64,000 nt of DNA from a virus, in the IMG/VR virus record IMGVR_UViG_3300023184_000029, positions 62,001 to 126,000 of that record; one strand, 5' to 3'. A program made the position numbers and the translations under genes. Below, in pieces: positions 28,146 to 33,414 of the stretch. The notes below the pieces were generated by a model that saw only the letters and a program-made list of their open reading frames with translations, made no database searches and was not told where the DNA came from. Positions within the stretch are counted from its first letter, which is position 1, and every line of letters begins with the position of its first letter.

Positions 28146-28345
28146 ATTCCAATCTCCTCTGAACTAAAAGAACAAACATTCAAGCCACTAGCGGCCACAA
28201 CAGTATCAAACATGATACCAAGAAACTCTTGTCGGTCAACAGCATCTGTCATGTTATGTTCCGGCAAGTCTAGAACATACTCGCTCGAAATAGGCTGTTC
28301 ACCATTTTCATTTTCCACAACAATATCAAAGAATCGGCATTTCAT
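28142..28345 (-). CDS. hypothetical protein
   Basis: 67-aa acidic protein (FFDIVVENENGEQPISSEYV). Single-base and 4-nt overlaps to neighbours. No motif recognised. Confidence 0.62.
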   Translation of the reverse strand: MKCRFFDIVVENENGEQPISSEYVLDLPEHNMTDAVDRQEFLGIMFDTVVAASGLNVCSFSSEEIGI

Positions 28346-28608
28346 TAGTAATCTTCTCCCCCAAAGTAACCGTAATCTTCATCCGTTCCGAATCCCGCAT
28401 CACGCATGGCTGAATCAAAATCCCCATCCATGCTATCATCGTAAGAATCATATTCTTCGTTCTCCAAATCTTCTTCATCATCATCAGTAAACTGACTCTC
28501 AACTTCATGCTCCGCGTCTGGATGATAGCTTGAACTATCCTCTCCATAGAAAACAGCATCATCATCATAAGAATTATCAAAATCGTAAAGGGGATCAGGA
28601 TGGCTCAT
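28345..28608 (-). CDS. extremely acidic protein
   Basis: 87-aa protein made almost entirely of Asp, Glu, Ser, Tyr and Gly (for example SQFTDDDEEDLENEEYDSYD), probably disordered. It could act as a DNA mimic or bind a basic host protein. RBS AAAGGAAAAG and promoter directly upstream. Confidence 0.68.
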   Translation of the reverse strand: MSHPDPLYDFDNSYDDDAVFYGEDSSSYHPDAEHEVESQFTDDDEEDLENEEYDSYDDSMDGDFDSAMRDAGFGTDEDYGYFGGEDY

Positions 28609-28633
28609 GTTTCTTTTCCTTTCTTATGGTCAC

Positions 28634-28662
28634 AGTCTATCAAAAAAAACTTAGCTTGTCAA
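28634..28662 (-). promoter_or_regulatory. promoter TTGACA-N17-TAGACT (poly-T spacer)
   Basis: Good hexamers but the spacer is T-rich and lacks the CCGATAAT word, so this operon may be regulated differently. Confidence 0.68.
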
Positions 28663-28666
28663 GAGA

Positions 28667-28873
28667 CTACCACCGATTCCGGCGATACTCTTCTCGCAAA
28701 TCCTCTTCCTCTTGCCTTTGGCGACGAGTAACAGCCGGACCTTCGCCGGTCAGGTAAGCGTCACGGGCAGCATCGTAACCGTCATCACTATCTTCCATCG
28801 GCTCACAATGCTCACCACAACGCGGGCAAATATCTTGAAACCGAACCAGAATACCACAGCAATCACTAATCAT
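28667..28873 (-). CDS. zinc-ribbon protein with charged tail
   Basis: 68-aa protein. DCCGILVRFQDICPRCGEHCE is a compact zinc ribbon, followed by an acidic linker and an Arg/Glu-rich helix ending YRRNRW. The ribbon is paralogous to the 49-aa protein at 30234-30383. Its leader is a (GA)-rich purine tract. Confidence 0.7.
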   Translation of the reverse strand: MISDCCGILVRFQDICPRCGEHCEPMEDSDDGYDAARDAYLTGEGPAVTRRQRQEEEDLREEYRRNRW

Positions 28874-28899
28874 CTTTCACTCTCTCTTTCTCTCACTCT

Positions 28900-28928
28900 A
28901 TCCTACACTACTATTATCGGCTTGTCAA
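28900..28928 (-). promoter_or_regulatory. cassette promoter TTGACA-N17-TAGGAT (GCCGATAATAG spacer)
   Basis: Conserved -35 and spacer; -10 TAGGAT. A polypurine leader follows. Confidence 0.8.
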
Positions 28929-28948
28929 ATGCCTTTTCTTGAATCTTT

Positions 28949-29122
28949 CTAGATTGAAAGGTTGTCCGAATACTCTTCCGGTACACACTCGTCCACAACC
29001 CCAACAATGTCGGCCCAATCCCAAAAATCAACTTCCACGCTAGGATCGTCAATCGGCTCAACAACCCCTTCGCTCACCATGCCAGCCAGAATCAGATTGA
29101 TTTCATCAAAATCGTGAAGCAT
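28949..29122 (-). CDS. acidic hypothetical protein
   Basis: 57-aa acidic protein (MLHDFDEINLILAGMVSEGV ... VDFWDWADIVGVV). The ATG at 29122 follows AAGGAAAATACC. No motif recognised. Confidence 0.65.
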   Translation of the reverse strand: MLHDFDEINLILAGMVSEGVVEPIDDPSVEVDFWDWADIVGVVDECVPEEYSDNLSI

Positions 29123-29159
29123 TGGTATTTTCCTTAGTGGTTTCCCTTGTGATGCTGTC

Positions 29160-29187
29160 ATTCTACAGTGTTTATCGGCCAATGCAA
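29160..29187 (-). promoter_or_regulatory. cassette promoter TTGCAT-N16-TAGAAT (GGCCGATAAAC spacer)
   Basis: Conserved spacer word with a weakened -35. Confidence 0.75.
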
Positions 29188-29218
29188 GGTAAATCTTTGG
29201 AATTTTTTAAATATAATT

Positions 29219-29251
29219 CTGTGCCAAACGGGAAATATTTTTGTGGCACAG
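29219..29251. other. auxiliary hairpin CTGTGCCA/TGGCACAG
   Basis: 8-bp perfect stem with an A/T-rich loop (AATATTTT). It lies between paired-hairpin element L and the promoter. Related hairpins occur at the same place near elements O and P. Confidence 0.6.
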
Positions 29252-29269
29252 CTTTTGCGTCGATGCTCG

Positions 29270-29353
29270 TCGTAAGTCTATGCTATCAAAGTAGTTACGA
29301 TTCGCGGGGCCGCCCCGGTTTGCCCTAAGTCTTTATAGGGCAAGGGTTTGCGT
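29270..29353. repeat. paired-hairpin element L
   Basis: CGTAAGTCTATGC...AGTAGTTACG, centre CGGGGCCGCCCCGG (perfect palindrome core), right unit CCTAAGTCTTTAT...AAGGGTTTGCG. Confidence 0.8.
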
Positions 29354-29430
29354 TAAGAATTTACAATCCAAGCAACCAAGCAACCAGCCACAAAAGAAAT
29401 GGTAAGAATGATAGAATCCGAATTAATCAT
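29353..29430 (-). CDS. 25-aa membrane microprotein
   Basis: MINSDSIILTISFVAGCLVA plus WIVNS is a single transmembrane helix. It overlaps the upstream gene by 8 nt, and its stop lies at the edge of element L. Confidence 0.5.
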   Translation of the reverse strand: MINSDSIILTISFVAGCLVAWIVNS

Positions 29431-29539
29431 TATTATCCTCGCTATTCCTTACATAAAAAACCAAATCAGAAACAAACCAAGAACACAACACGCCAGCAAC
29501 AAATCCCACACCTATTTGTACCCAGTTAATATCGACCAT
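29423..29539 (-). CDS. 38-aa single-pass membrane microprotein
   Basis: MVDINWVQIGVGFVAGVLCS continues as a helix to WFVSDLVFYV and ends with an acidic tail. The G-x-G-x-x-A-G pattern resembles that of the next microprotein (SFVAGCLVAW), suggesting a duplicated pair. Confidence 0.55.
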   Translation of the reverse strand: MVDINWVQIGVGFVAGVLCSWFVSDLVFYVRNSEDNND

Positions 29540-29558
29540 CCTTGTCGCCTTTCTTTAA

Positions 29559-29789
29559 TTATGCGGGGTTCAAAGCATTATCCGCAAGAGTAGTAATCTT
29601 AGACCAAGCAGAATCCACAGTATTATCATCACGCAAATAAATTGTATGCTGATCGCCGGGAATATCACTAATAATAGAAACTTGCCAACCACAAGGGGTA
29701 GACCAACCACAACCCGAACGAGTAATAATAACCTCACAACCCTCAAGGTAAGTATCGGTCAATTCTCTAATTTGTTCAACAGTAATCAT
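29559..29789 (-). CDS. conserved-looking small protein
   Basis: 76-aa protein (MITVEQIRELTDTYLEGCEV ... GWQVSIISDIPGDQHTIYL), alpha then beta. No family named. It is central to a five-gene operon of mostly membrane microproteins. Confidence 0.68.
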   Translation of the reverse strand: MITVEQIRELTDTYLEGCEVIITRSGCGWSTPCGWQVSIISDIPGDQHTIYLRDDNTVDSAWSKITTLADNALNPA

Positions 29790-29798
29790 TTTTATTCC

Positions 29799-29938
29799 TT
29801 ATTCTTCCAATACTGATTTTGCAGATAATTATCAACAACACCAAAAGCCTGAGCAAACAACCAGAAAGCCACGTTAGCAAAAGCATACATGGCAAGGATA
29901 GTAAAAATCCAAGCATTTATAATGATAATATTGGTCAT
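29799..29938 (-). CDS. 48-aa membrane microprotein
   Basis: MTNIIIINAWIFTILAMYAF is followed by a second hydrophobic segment (ANVAFWLFAQAFGVV) and a polar tail. ATGA overlap with the upstream gene. Confidence 0.55.
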
Positions 29939-30063
29939 TTTCCAACCTTCTCTTTCTTCTGCATCATTTCCAGATAGAGTTTTTCCAACAACTTAACCTG
30001 TTTAATAGCACGATTAGTTTCCCGATCCATTCTTTCAATAGCTTTTTGATGTGAAGTTTTCAT
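29935..30063 (-). CDS. 42-aa charged helical protein
   Basis: MKTSHQKAIERMDRETNRAI... is a Lys/Glu-rich, coiled-coil-like helix. It is promoter-proximal with RBS GAGGAAAAAAG. Confidence 0.58.
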   Translation of the reverse strand: MKTSHQKAIERMDRETNRAIKQVKLLEKLYLEMMQKKEKVGK

Positions 30064-30092
30064 TTCTTTTTTCCTCTACTTCTTATATCGAC

Positions 30093-30120
30093 ATTCTACC
30101 GTCTAATCTTTAGTTGTCAA
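30093..30120 (-). promoter_or_regulatory. promoter TTGACA-N16-TAGAAT
   Basis: -35 TTGACA (30120-30115), -10 TAGAAT (30098-30093). The spacer has AAAGATTAGA instead of CCGATAAT. Confidence 0.78.
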
Positions 30121-30161
30121 CTAGAAAATTTTCTTGCAATATTGAAAGGTTCCCCTAGCTT

Positions 30162-30209
30162 GCTGACTATACCCAGCTTGCCCAAATCCGCAGGATTAGC
30201 TGAGACTAT
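30162..30209 (-). repeat. R element copy 7
   Basis: GCTGACTAT...AAATCC-GCA-GGATT...GCTGAGACTAT; the most complete copy, with intact direct repeats GCTGACTAT and GCTGAGACTAT. It lies 3' of the 30234 gene. Confidence 0.78.
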
Positions 30210-30233
30210 CAACAATCCCCAGATGACAGGAGA

Positions 30234-30383
30234 CTATGCCGCCTCACCATCATCATAACCGGGGATATAATCCGGTTCGGAATCATACGAAACAACTTCA
30301 CAATGTTCGCCACAATCTGGGCAAATCCCATGATCCATCATGATACCATCCATCTCATACCCACAGCAATCCGAAACCATCAT
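30234..30383 (-). CDS. 49-aa zinc-ribbon protein
   Basis: SDCCGYEMDGIMMDHGICPD followed by CGEHCE is the same ribbon as at 28667-28873, and the tail EPDYIPGYDDGE matches the tail of the 32724-32906 product. It looks like a recombinant of two phage modules. Confidence 0.65.
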   Translation of the reverse strand: MMVSDCCGYEMDGIMMDHGICPDCGEHCEVVSYDSEPDYIPGYDDGEAA

Positions 30384-30434
30384 GTCTTCCATTCTCTTAT
30401 CCTTCTTTCTTTCTGTCTTACTTCTTATATCGAC

Positions 30435-30463
30435 ATTATACCATGTTCATCTTGAGCTTTCAA
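30435..30463 (-). promoter_or_regulatory. promoter TTGAAA-N17-TATAAT
   Basis: Perfect -10 and near-consensus -35, without the CCGATAAT word. A purine-rich leader follows. Confidence 0.72.
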
Positions 30464-30550
30464 GAGAAATCCAGAAATTTTATTGTCAAAAGATTTTGAC
30501 AAAACTTTTCGTAATTTTGTGGAGGTTTGGCACACCATTTGCTAAGTTGT

Positions 30551-30632
30551 CGTAAAGTCTTATGGGGTAAGAACTTACATCAAGCCCGGCCCGCCCCGTT
30601 TGTCGTAAGTCTTTATATGGCAAGCACTTAGG
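30551..30632. repeat. paired-hairpin element M
   Basis: CGTAAAGTCTTAT...AAGAACTTACATC, centre CCCGGCCCGCCCCG, right unit CGTAAGTCTTTAT...AAGCACTTAGG. The stop of the 30628 gene is inside the right unit. Confidence 0.78.
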
Positions 30633-30813
30633 AGATACTTTGGCGACTGCCTATAATTTCAGCAGCAATGCTTCGAATTAGAGCATCTTTCACTGCCGGA
30701 TTAGTCACGCATTCTTCCGTGAGCCTTTCGGCCAGAGAACATGATGCGTCCATCATTTCCAAAGCACCTTGCAAGCCAAGGCTCATCCAAATTTTTTCCA
30801 TCGGTGAGAACAT
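30628..30813 (-). CDS. hypothetical helical protein
   Basis: 61-aa helical protein (MEKIWMSLGLQGALEMMDAS ...). It follows the next gene by 12 nt and shares its promoter. No motif recognised. Confidence 0.65.
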   Translation of the reverse strand: MFSPMEKIWMSLGLQGALEMMDASCSLAERLTEECVTNPAVKDALIRSIAAEIIGSRQSIS

Positions 30814-30825
30814 TTGTATAGCCTT

Positions 30826-31038
30826 TCAATTCCATCCAAAGTTTTGATCGAGAAACGGTCCGTAGATCATACCCTCATCGATCCAGCACTCATTCAGTTT
30901 CGAGGTAGTGGCATCGAACCGAACACAATACATAGCTACCCTGTCCCCGATTGCTGGCAGGATGTTCACCACCACAGCCCACGCCAGATCGGCACCAATC
31001 CTTGAACCAACCTGAACCCTATCACCAATTTGAATCAT
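30826..31038 (-). CDS. small SH3-like hypothetical protein
   Basis: 70-aa protein: MIQIGDRVQVGSRIGADLAW, VVVNILPAIGDRVAMYCVRF, then WIDEGMIYGPF. It looks like a small beta-barrel (SH3/KOW-like) from the repeated G-D-R-V strands. Start 31038 chosen over 31092, which overlaps the promoter. Confidence 0.65.
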   Translation of the reverse strand: MIQIGDRVQVGSRIGADLAWAVVVNILPAIGDRVAMYCVRFDATTSKLNECWIDEGMIYGPFLDQNFGWN

Positions 31039-31063
31039 TCTGTTCTCTCTTTCTTGTGTTGGT

Positions 31064-31092
31064 ATTCTAGCGAAGTTTTTTCTGATCGTCAA
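31064..31092 (-). promoter_or_regulatory. promoter TTGACG-N17-TAGAAT
   Basis: -10 at 31069-31064; the -35 lies 7 bp from the stop of the upstream gene. No CCGATAAT word. Confidence 0.72.
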
Positions 31093-31098
31093 CCCCCA

Positions 31099-31305
31099 CT
31101 ATCGGGTGGTCGCACCGTTCGCTTTGGCATACCGATACAACGCTCGCTCGTCCACCATGAAACGCTGAACACCCTTCAAATCCTTGAAATCCCAATGGTA
31201 GGTGAGAACGTCAGAGCTGACCATCCAACGGGCTTCGATGCTCGAAGTCTTCTTCAGCGTATAGCCCAACTTCTTCAACTCTTTCTCAATCGTCTTGCTA
31301 TTCAT
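31099..31305 (-). CDS. hypothetical protein
   Basis: 68-aa basic protein (MNSKTIEKELKKLGYTLKKT ... FMVDERALYRYAKANGATTR). Its own promoter and a (GA)-rich leader precede it. No family recognised. Confidence 0.65.
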   Translation of the reverse strand: MNSKTIEKELKKLGYTLKKTSSIEARWMVSSDVLTYHWDFKDLKGVQRFMVDERALYRYAKANGATTR

Positions 31306-31334
31306 CTTTCTCTCTCTTTCTTTCTTGTGCTATC

Positions 31335-31363
31335 ATTATACCAGTATTATCGTCCAATGTCAA
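31335..31363 (-). promoter_or_regulatory. cassette promoter TTGACA-N17-TATAAT (GACGATAATACTGG spacer)
   Basis: Perfect hexamers and a close variant of the spacer word. Confidence 0.84.
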
Positions 31364-31385
31364 TAGCCTAGATCAGAAAAAGTTT

Positions 31386-31403
31386 CCTTACAATGCTGTA
31401 AGG
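31386..31403. other. small perfect hairpin CCTTAC-N6-GTAAGG
   Basis: 6-bp perfect inverted repeat 23 bp upstream of the promoter -35; the same hairpin stem occurs at 31997-32014 in the next cassette. Operator or end structure. Confidence 0.5.
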
Positions 31404-31479
31404 TTGGAGAAGCAAGTTTGGCACAGGATTTGCTAGTGATCAGAATATAGGCAGAAACGCCTAATATGTAAGCATTGAA

Positions 31480-31563
31480 CCTAAGTTGTTGGTATATAAG
31501 CACTTACGTCAAATTTGGCGGCGAAAAATCGCCGTAAGTCCTTTGGTAGCAAGGCTTTACGTC
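31480..31563. repeat. paired-hairpin element N
   Basis: CCTAAGTTGTTGG...AAGCACTTACGTC, centre replaced by a perfect CGGCGA-AAAA-TCGCCG hairpin, right unit CGTAAGTCCTTTG...AAGGCTTTACGTC. It shows that the centre conserves palindromy rather than sequence. Confidence 0.82.
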
Positions 31564-31590
31564 GAGTTTTTTTGTACAGTGTACGGAAGA

Positions 31591-31920
31591 TCACCCCTCC
31601 GAAAAGGGGGATACTTCCTCTCCACAAGCAAGAATCGCGGTATATTGCGATTCCAGAGCAGCAACCCTTTCGGCAGAACCCGGCTTGCCAACTCTCACAA
31701 TCATGCGATCCTCACCCCCCACAAGGCGGGGATCGGCCTTTTCCTTGCGAATCTTGCCCAGATTCTTTAGGGCTTTACGATTGAACTTCAGCACCTTCTC
31801 ACTACGGATTGGGCCATACACCCCATCCGCAAGGGAGGGTTGGTGAGGAATCGCAATCCCGAGGAAGCACAGTCTGGCTTGACGCTTGGCGTTTTCGACG
31901 ATAGGGAACTTGGTTTTCAT
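31591..31920 (-). CDS. hypothetical basic protein
   Basis: 109-aa protein with LCFLGIAIPHQPSLADGVYG, KFNRKALKNLGKIRKEKADP and an AILACGEEVSPF end. No family recognised. Single-gene cassette with GA-rich leader; GC-richer than average here. Confidence 0.65.
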   Translation of the reverse strand: MKTKFPIVENAKRQARLCFLGIAIPHQPSLADGVYGPIRSEKVLKFNRKALKNLGKIRKEKADPRLVGGEDRMIVRVGKPGSAERVAALESQYTAILACGEEVSPFSEG

Positions 31921-31949
31921 TTTCTTTCTCTCTTTCTTCTTATACCGAC

Positions 31950-31977
31950 ATTATACAGGCTTTTCTTTAGGTTGCAA
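31950..31977 (-). promoter_or_regulatory. promoter TTGCAA-N16-TATAAT
   Basis: Perfect -10 (31955-31950), -35 TTGCAA; spacer lacks the conserved word. Confidence 0.7.
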
Positions 31978-31996
31978 GCGAAATCTTTGGTAGTTT

Positions 31997-32014
31997 CCTT
32001 ACAATATCGTAAGG
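31997..32014. other. small perfect hairpin CCTTAC-N6-GTAAGG (second copy)
   Basis: Same stem and loop length as 31386-31403, again just upstream of a promoter -35 on the - strand. Confidence 0.5.
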
Positions 32015-32027
32015 TTTCCCACAGCAA

Positions 32028-32069
32028 ATATCGTGCCAAAAAAGAATATTTTACTTTGGCATACGATAT
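32028..32069. other. auxiliary hairpin with 13-bp stem (ATATCGTGCCAAA...TTTGGCA..CGATAT)
   Basis: 13 paired bases with a 2-nt bulge and an A/T-rich loop, between element O and the 31.97 kb promoter. It is related by position and the GCCAAA/TTTGGC core to the hairpin at 29219 and to a weaker one near 33172-33201. Confidence 0.6.
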
Positions 32070-32081
32070 GCGTCCAAACTT

Positions 32082-32167
32082 GACGTAAGTCGTTGCAGCA
32101 TAAGTACTTAGAGAAAATTTTGCGGCGAAAATTTGTCGTAACTCCTTATGGGCTAAGGGTTTGCGAC
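32082..32167. repeat. paired-hairpin element O
   Basis: GACGTAAGTCGTTGC...AAGTACTTAGAG, centre TTTTGCGGCGAAAATT, right unit CGTAACTCCTTAT...AAGGGTTTGCG. The stop of the 32146 gene lies in the right unit. Confidence 0.78.
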
Positions 32168-32322
32168 TCGTTTTTCCACCTATACAGTAGTTCAGCACAC
32201 AATTCCTTAATACTATTTTTAATATTTTCTTTATCTGATTCGCTCAAAGCATATTGCAAACGAATTTGCTCAATCCTTAAAGCGGTTTGTACTGTACATT
32301 TGCTTAGTTGAGAAACTTTCAT
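32146..32322 (-). CDS. 58-aa helical protein
   Basis: MKVSQLSKCTVQTALRIEQI ... is a charged helical protein; the C-terminal residues (QTLSP) are encoded by paired-hairpin element O. No family recognised. A competing frame at 31917-32198 spans a promoter and repeat and is rejected. Confidence 0.58.
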   Translation of the reverse strand: MKVSQLSKCTVQTALRIEQIRLQYALSESDKENIKNSIKELCAELLYRWKNESQTLSP

Positions 32323-32336
32323 TTGAACACCTATTC

Positions 32337-32555
32337 TTATTTAGCATGAAAAAAAACATTCTCATTACCAACAGTCTTATTAGTAATGGTCACAATCCAA
32401 TTCTTTCCGCTGCCATCTTCACGCATCACACAATTGATAATACCAACATGGGCATTTCCCTTAGTGTCGATAACACACCCATACTTACCCGTTCGCATAG
32501 CAGAGAAAATCTTGTCGAGGTTATTCACTACCGGTTTATAAGCTGTTGCAAACAT
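32337..32555 (-). CDS. hypothetical protein
   Basis: 72-aa protein (MRTGKYGCVIDTKGNAHVGI ... KNWIVTITNKTVGNENVFF), beta-rich. No family. Middle gene of a four-gene operon. Confidence 0.62.
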   Translation of the reverse strand: MFATAYKPVVNNLDKIFSAMRTGKYGCVIDTKGNAHVGIINCVMREDGSGKNWIVTITNKTVGNENVFFHAK

Positions 32556-32571
32556 TAGTATTCACCCAAAG

Positions 32572-32711
32572 TAAAAGAAAGGAACGTAAACAAAAAGATA
32601 GACGGCCCAACCGATTAGAAACACTTGAATACCCAAGCCACTAATCATTCCGAAAGTATCCACATCATCGGGATGCTCACCAAACAAATTGTAGCAGATC
32701 CAGTTTTTCAT
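32572..32711 (-). CDS. 49-aa membrane microprotein
   Basis: A polar N-terminus (FGEHPDDVDTFG) is followed by ISGLGIQVFLIGWAVYLFVY, a transmembrane helix. RBS GGAAAAGAAA. Confidence 0.55.
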
Positions 32712-32723
32712 TTTCTTTTCCTT

Positions 32724-32906
32724 TCAAGCAAATTCTTCTTCACCCTGGAAATCGTCCAGCCACTCATCGTTCGTTTCGATGTGCTCATCGGCATCACCCA
32801 TGATCGGATCCCATTCACCATCATCATAGCCTGGGATATAATCGGCCTCATCTCCATATCCCACGATCCATTCCTCGCCGTTTTCGTCAATCATCTTTTC
32901 CATTTT
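32724..32906 (-). CDS. acidic hypothetical protein
   Basis: 60-aa strongly acidic protein (GDEADYIPGYDDGEWDPIMG ...). The DYIPGYDDGE tail motif is shared with 30234-30383. ATG 32906 chosen because the longer frame crosses the promoter. Confidence 0.65.
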   Translation of the reverse strand, partial: KMEKMIDENGEEWIVGYGDEADYIPGYDDGEWDPIMGDADEHIETNDEWLDDFQGEEEFA

Positions 32907-32925
32907 CATTCTCACTTTCTCTAGT

Positions 32926-32954
32926 ATTCTACTAAGATATTTTCTATTCGTCAA
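32926..32954 (-). promoter_or_regulatory. promoter TTGACG-N17-TAGAAT
   Basis: -10 at 32931-32926; the -35 overlaps the upstream stop codon (32951). No CCGATAAT word. Confidence 0.75.
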
Positions 32955-33079
32955 GCCCGATTCATGAATGAGATAGCCTCGTCGGCACTCTTGAAAATCC
33001 CAAGCAAAATCCTCTTGCCATTCTGGTCGTGATAAACCTTAAACTTCCGGCCAATCTGAATCATCGTGAGCGTGATCAT
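32951..33079 (-). CDS. 42-aa hypothetical protein
   Basis: MITLTMIQIGRKFKVYHDQN ... GIFKSADEAISFMNRA is a compact beta-alpha unit resembling AP2-like or SPOR-like short folds only superficially. It has its own promoter and a purine-rich RBS. Confidence 0.6.
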   Translation of the reverse strand: MITLTMIQIGRKFKVYHDQNGKRILLGIFKSADEAISFMNRA

Positions 33080-33110
33080 TTTCTTTTCTCCCTTTTTCTC
33101 TTGTGCTTTC

Positions 33111-33138
33111 ATTATACAGTGTTTATCGACGCTTTCAA
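33111..33138 (-). promoter_or_regulatory. cassette promoter TTGAAA-N16-TATAAT (GTCGATAAAC spacer)
   Basis: Perfect -10 (33116-33111) with the spacer word TCGATAAAC, matching the 29160 promoter spacer. Confidence 0.78.
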
Positions 33139-33220
33139 GAGAAATCTTTGTAATTTTTCAAATATAATTTCATGCCAAATAAAGATATTTTTATGGTATG
33201 GCCTTTGCGTCAAAAATCGT

Positions 33221-33305
33221 CATAAGTCATTCCCACACAAGCACTTACATCAAATTTTGCGGAGTATAATGATCATAAGTTCTTATACCGTATAGGTTTA
33301 GGGCA
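33221..33305. repeat. paired-hairpin element P
   Basis: Last copy: CATAAGTCATTCC...AAGCACTTACATC, centre TTTTGCGGAGTATAAT, right unit CATAAGTTCTTAT...ATAGGTTTAGG. The array stops here, just before the protease gene. The ~110 bp to 33414 holds a CCTGG/CCAGG stem followed by ATTTTT on the - strand, a possible weak terminator of the protease gene. Confidence 0.72.
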
Positions 33306-33414
33306 TAGGGGGGTTTTTTTGTTTTACTTATCATCTCATCAGAATTTCTAAAAATCCTGGGGTGGTCCATACATAGTCCAGGCCCTATAAAATAATTAGC
33401 CAGTTTAATAGCCA

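Noticed and set aside
11461-30209. R elements as coding repeats (frame reading IVSxNPxDLVxLxIVS)
   Set aside because: The frame is open in several copies but broken in others, and substitutions preserve the hairpin rather than codons.
31917-32198. 93-codon - strand frame across 31.9-32.2 kb
   Set aside because: It runs through a promoter, two hairpins and a paired-hairpin element; composition matches repeats, not a gene.
22397-32311. Many + strand frames of 60-130 codons opposite the - strand cassettes
   Set aside because: They lack RBSs, cross promoters and repeats, and lie opposite genes with good family signatures or tight gene packing.
15255-33305. Paired-hairpin elements as a CRISPR array or as true integron attC sites
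   Set aside because: The distances between copies are gene-sized and filled with coding sequence, not 30-nt spacers. No typical GTTRRRY/RYYYAAC boxes or integron integrase are visible, so only the analogy is kept.
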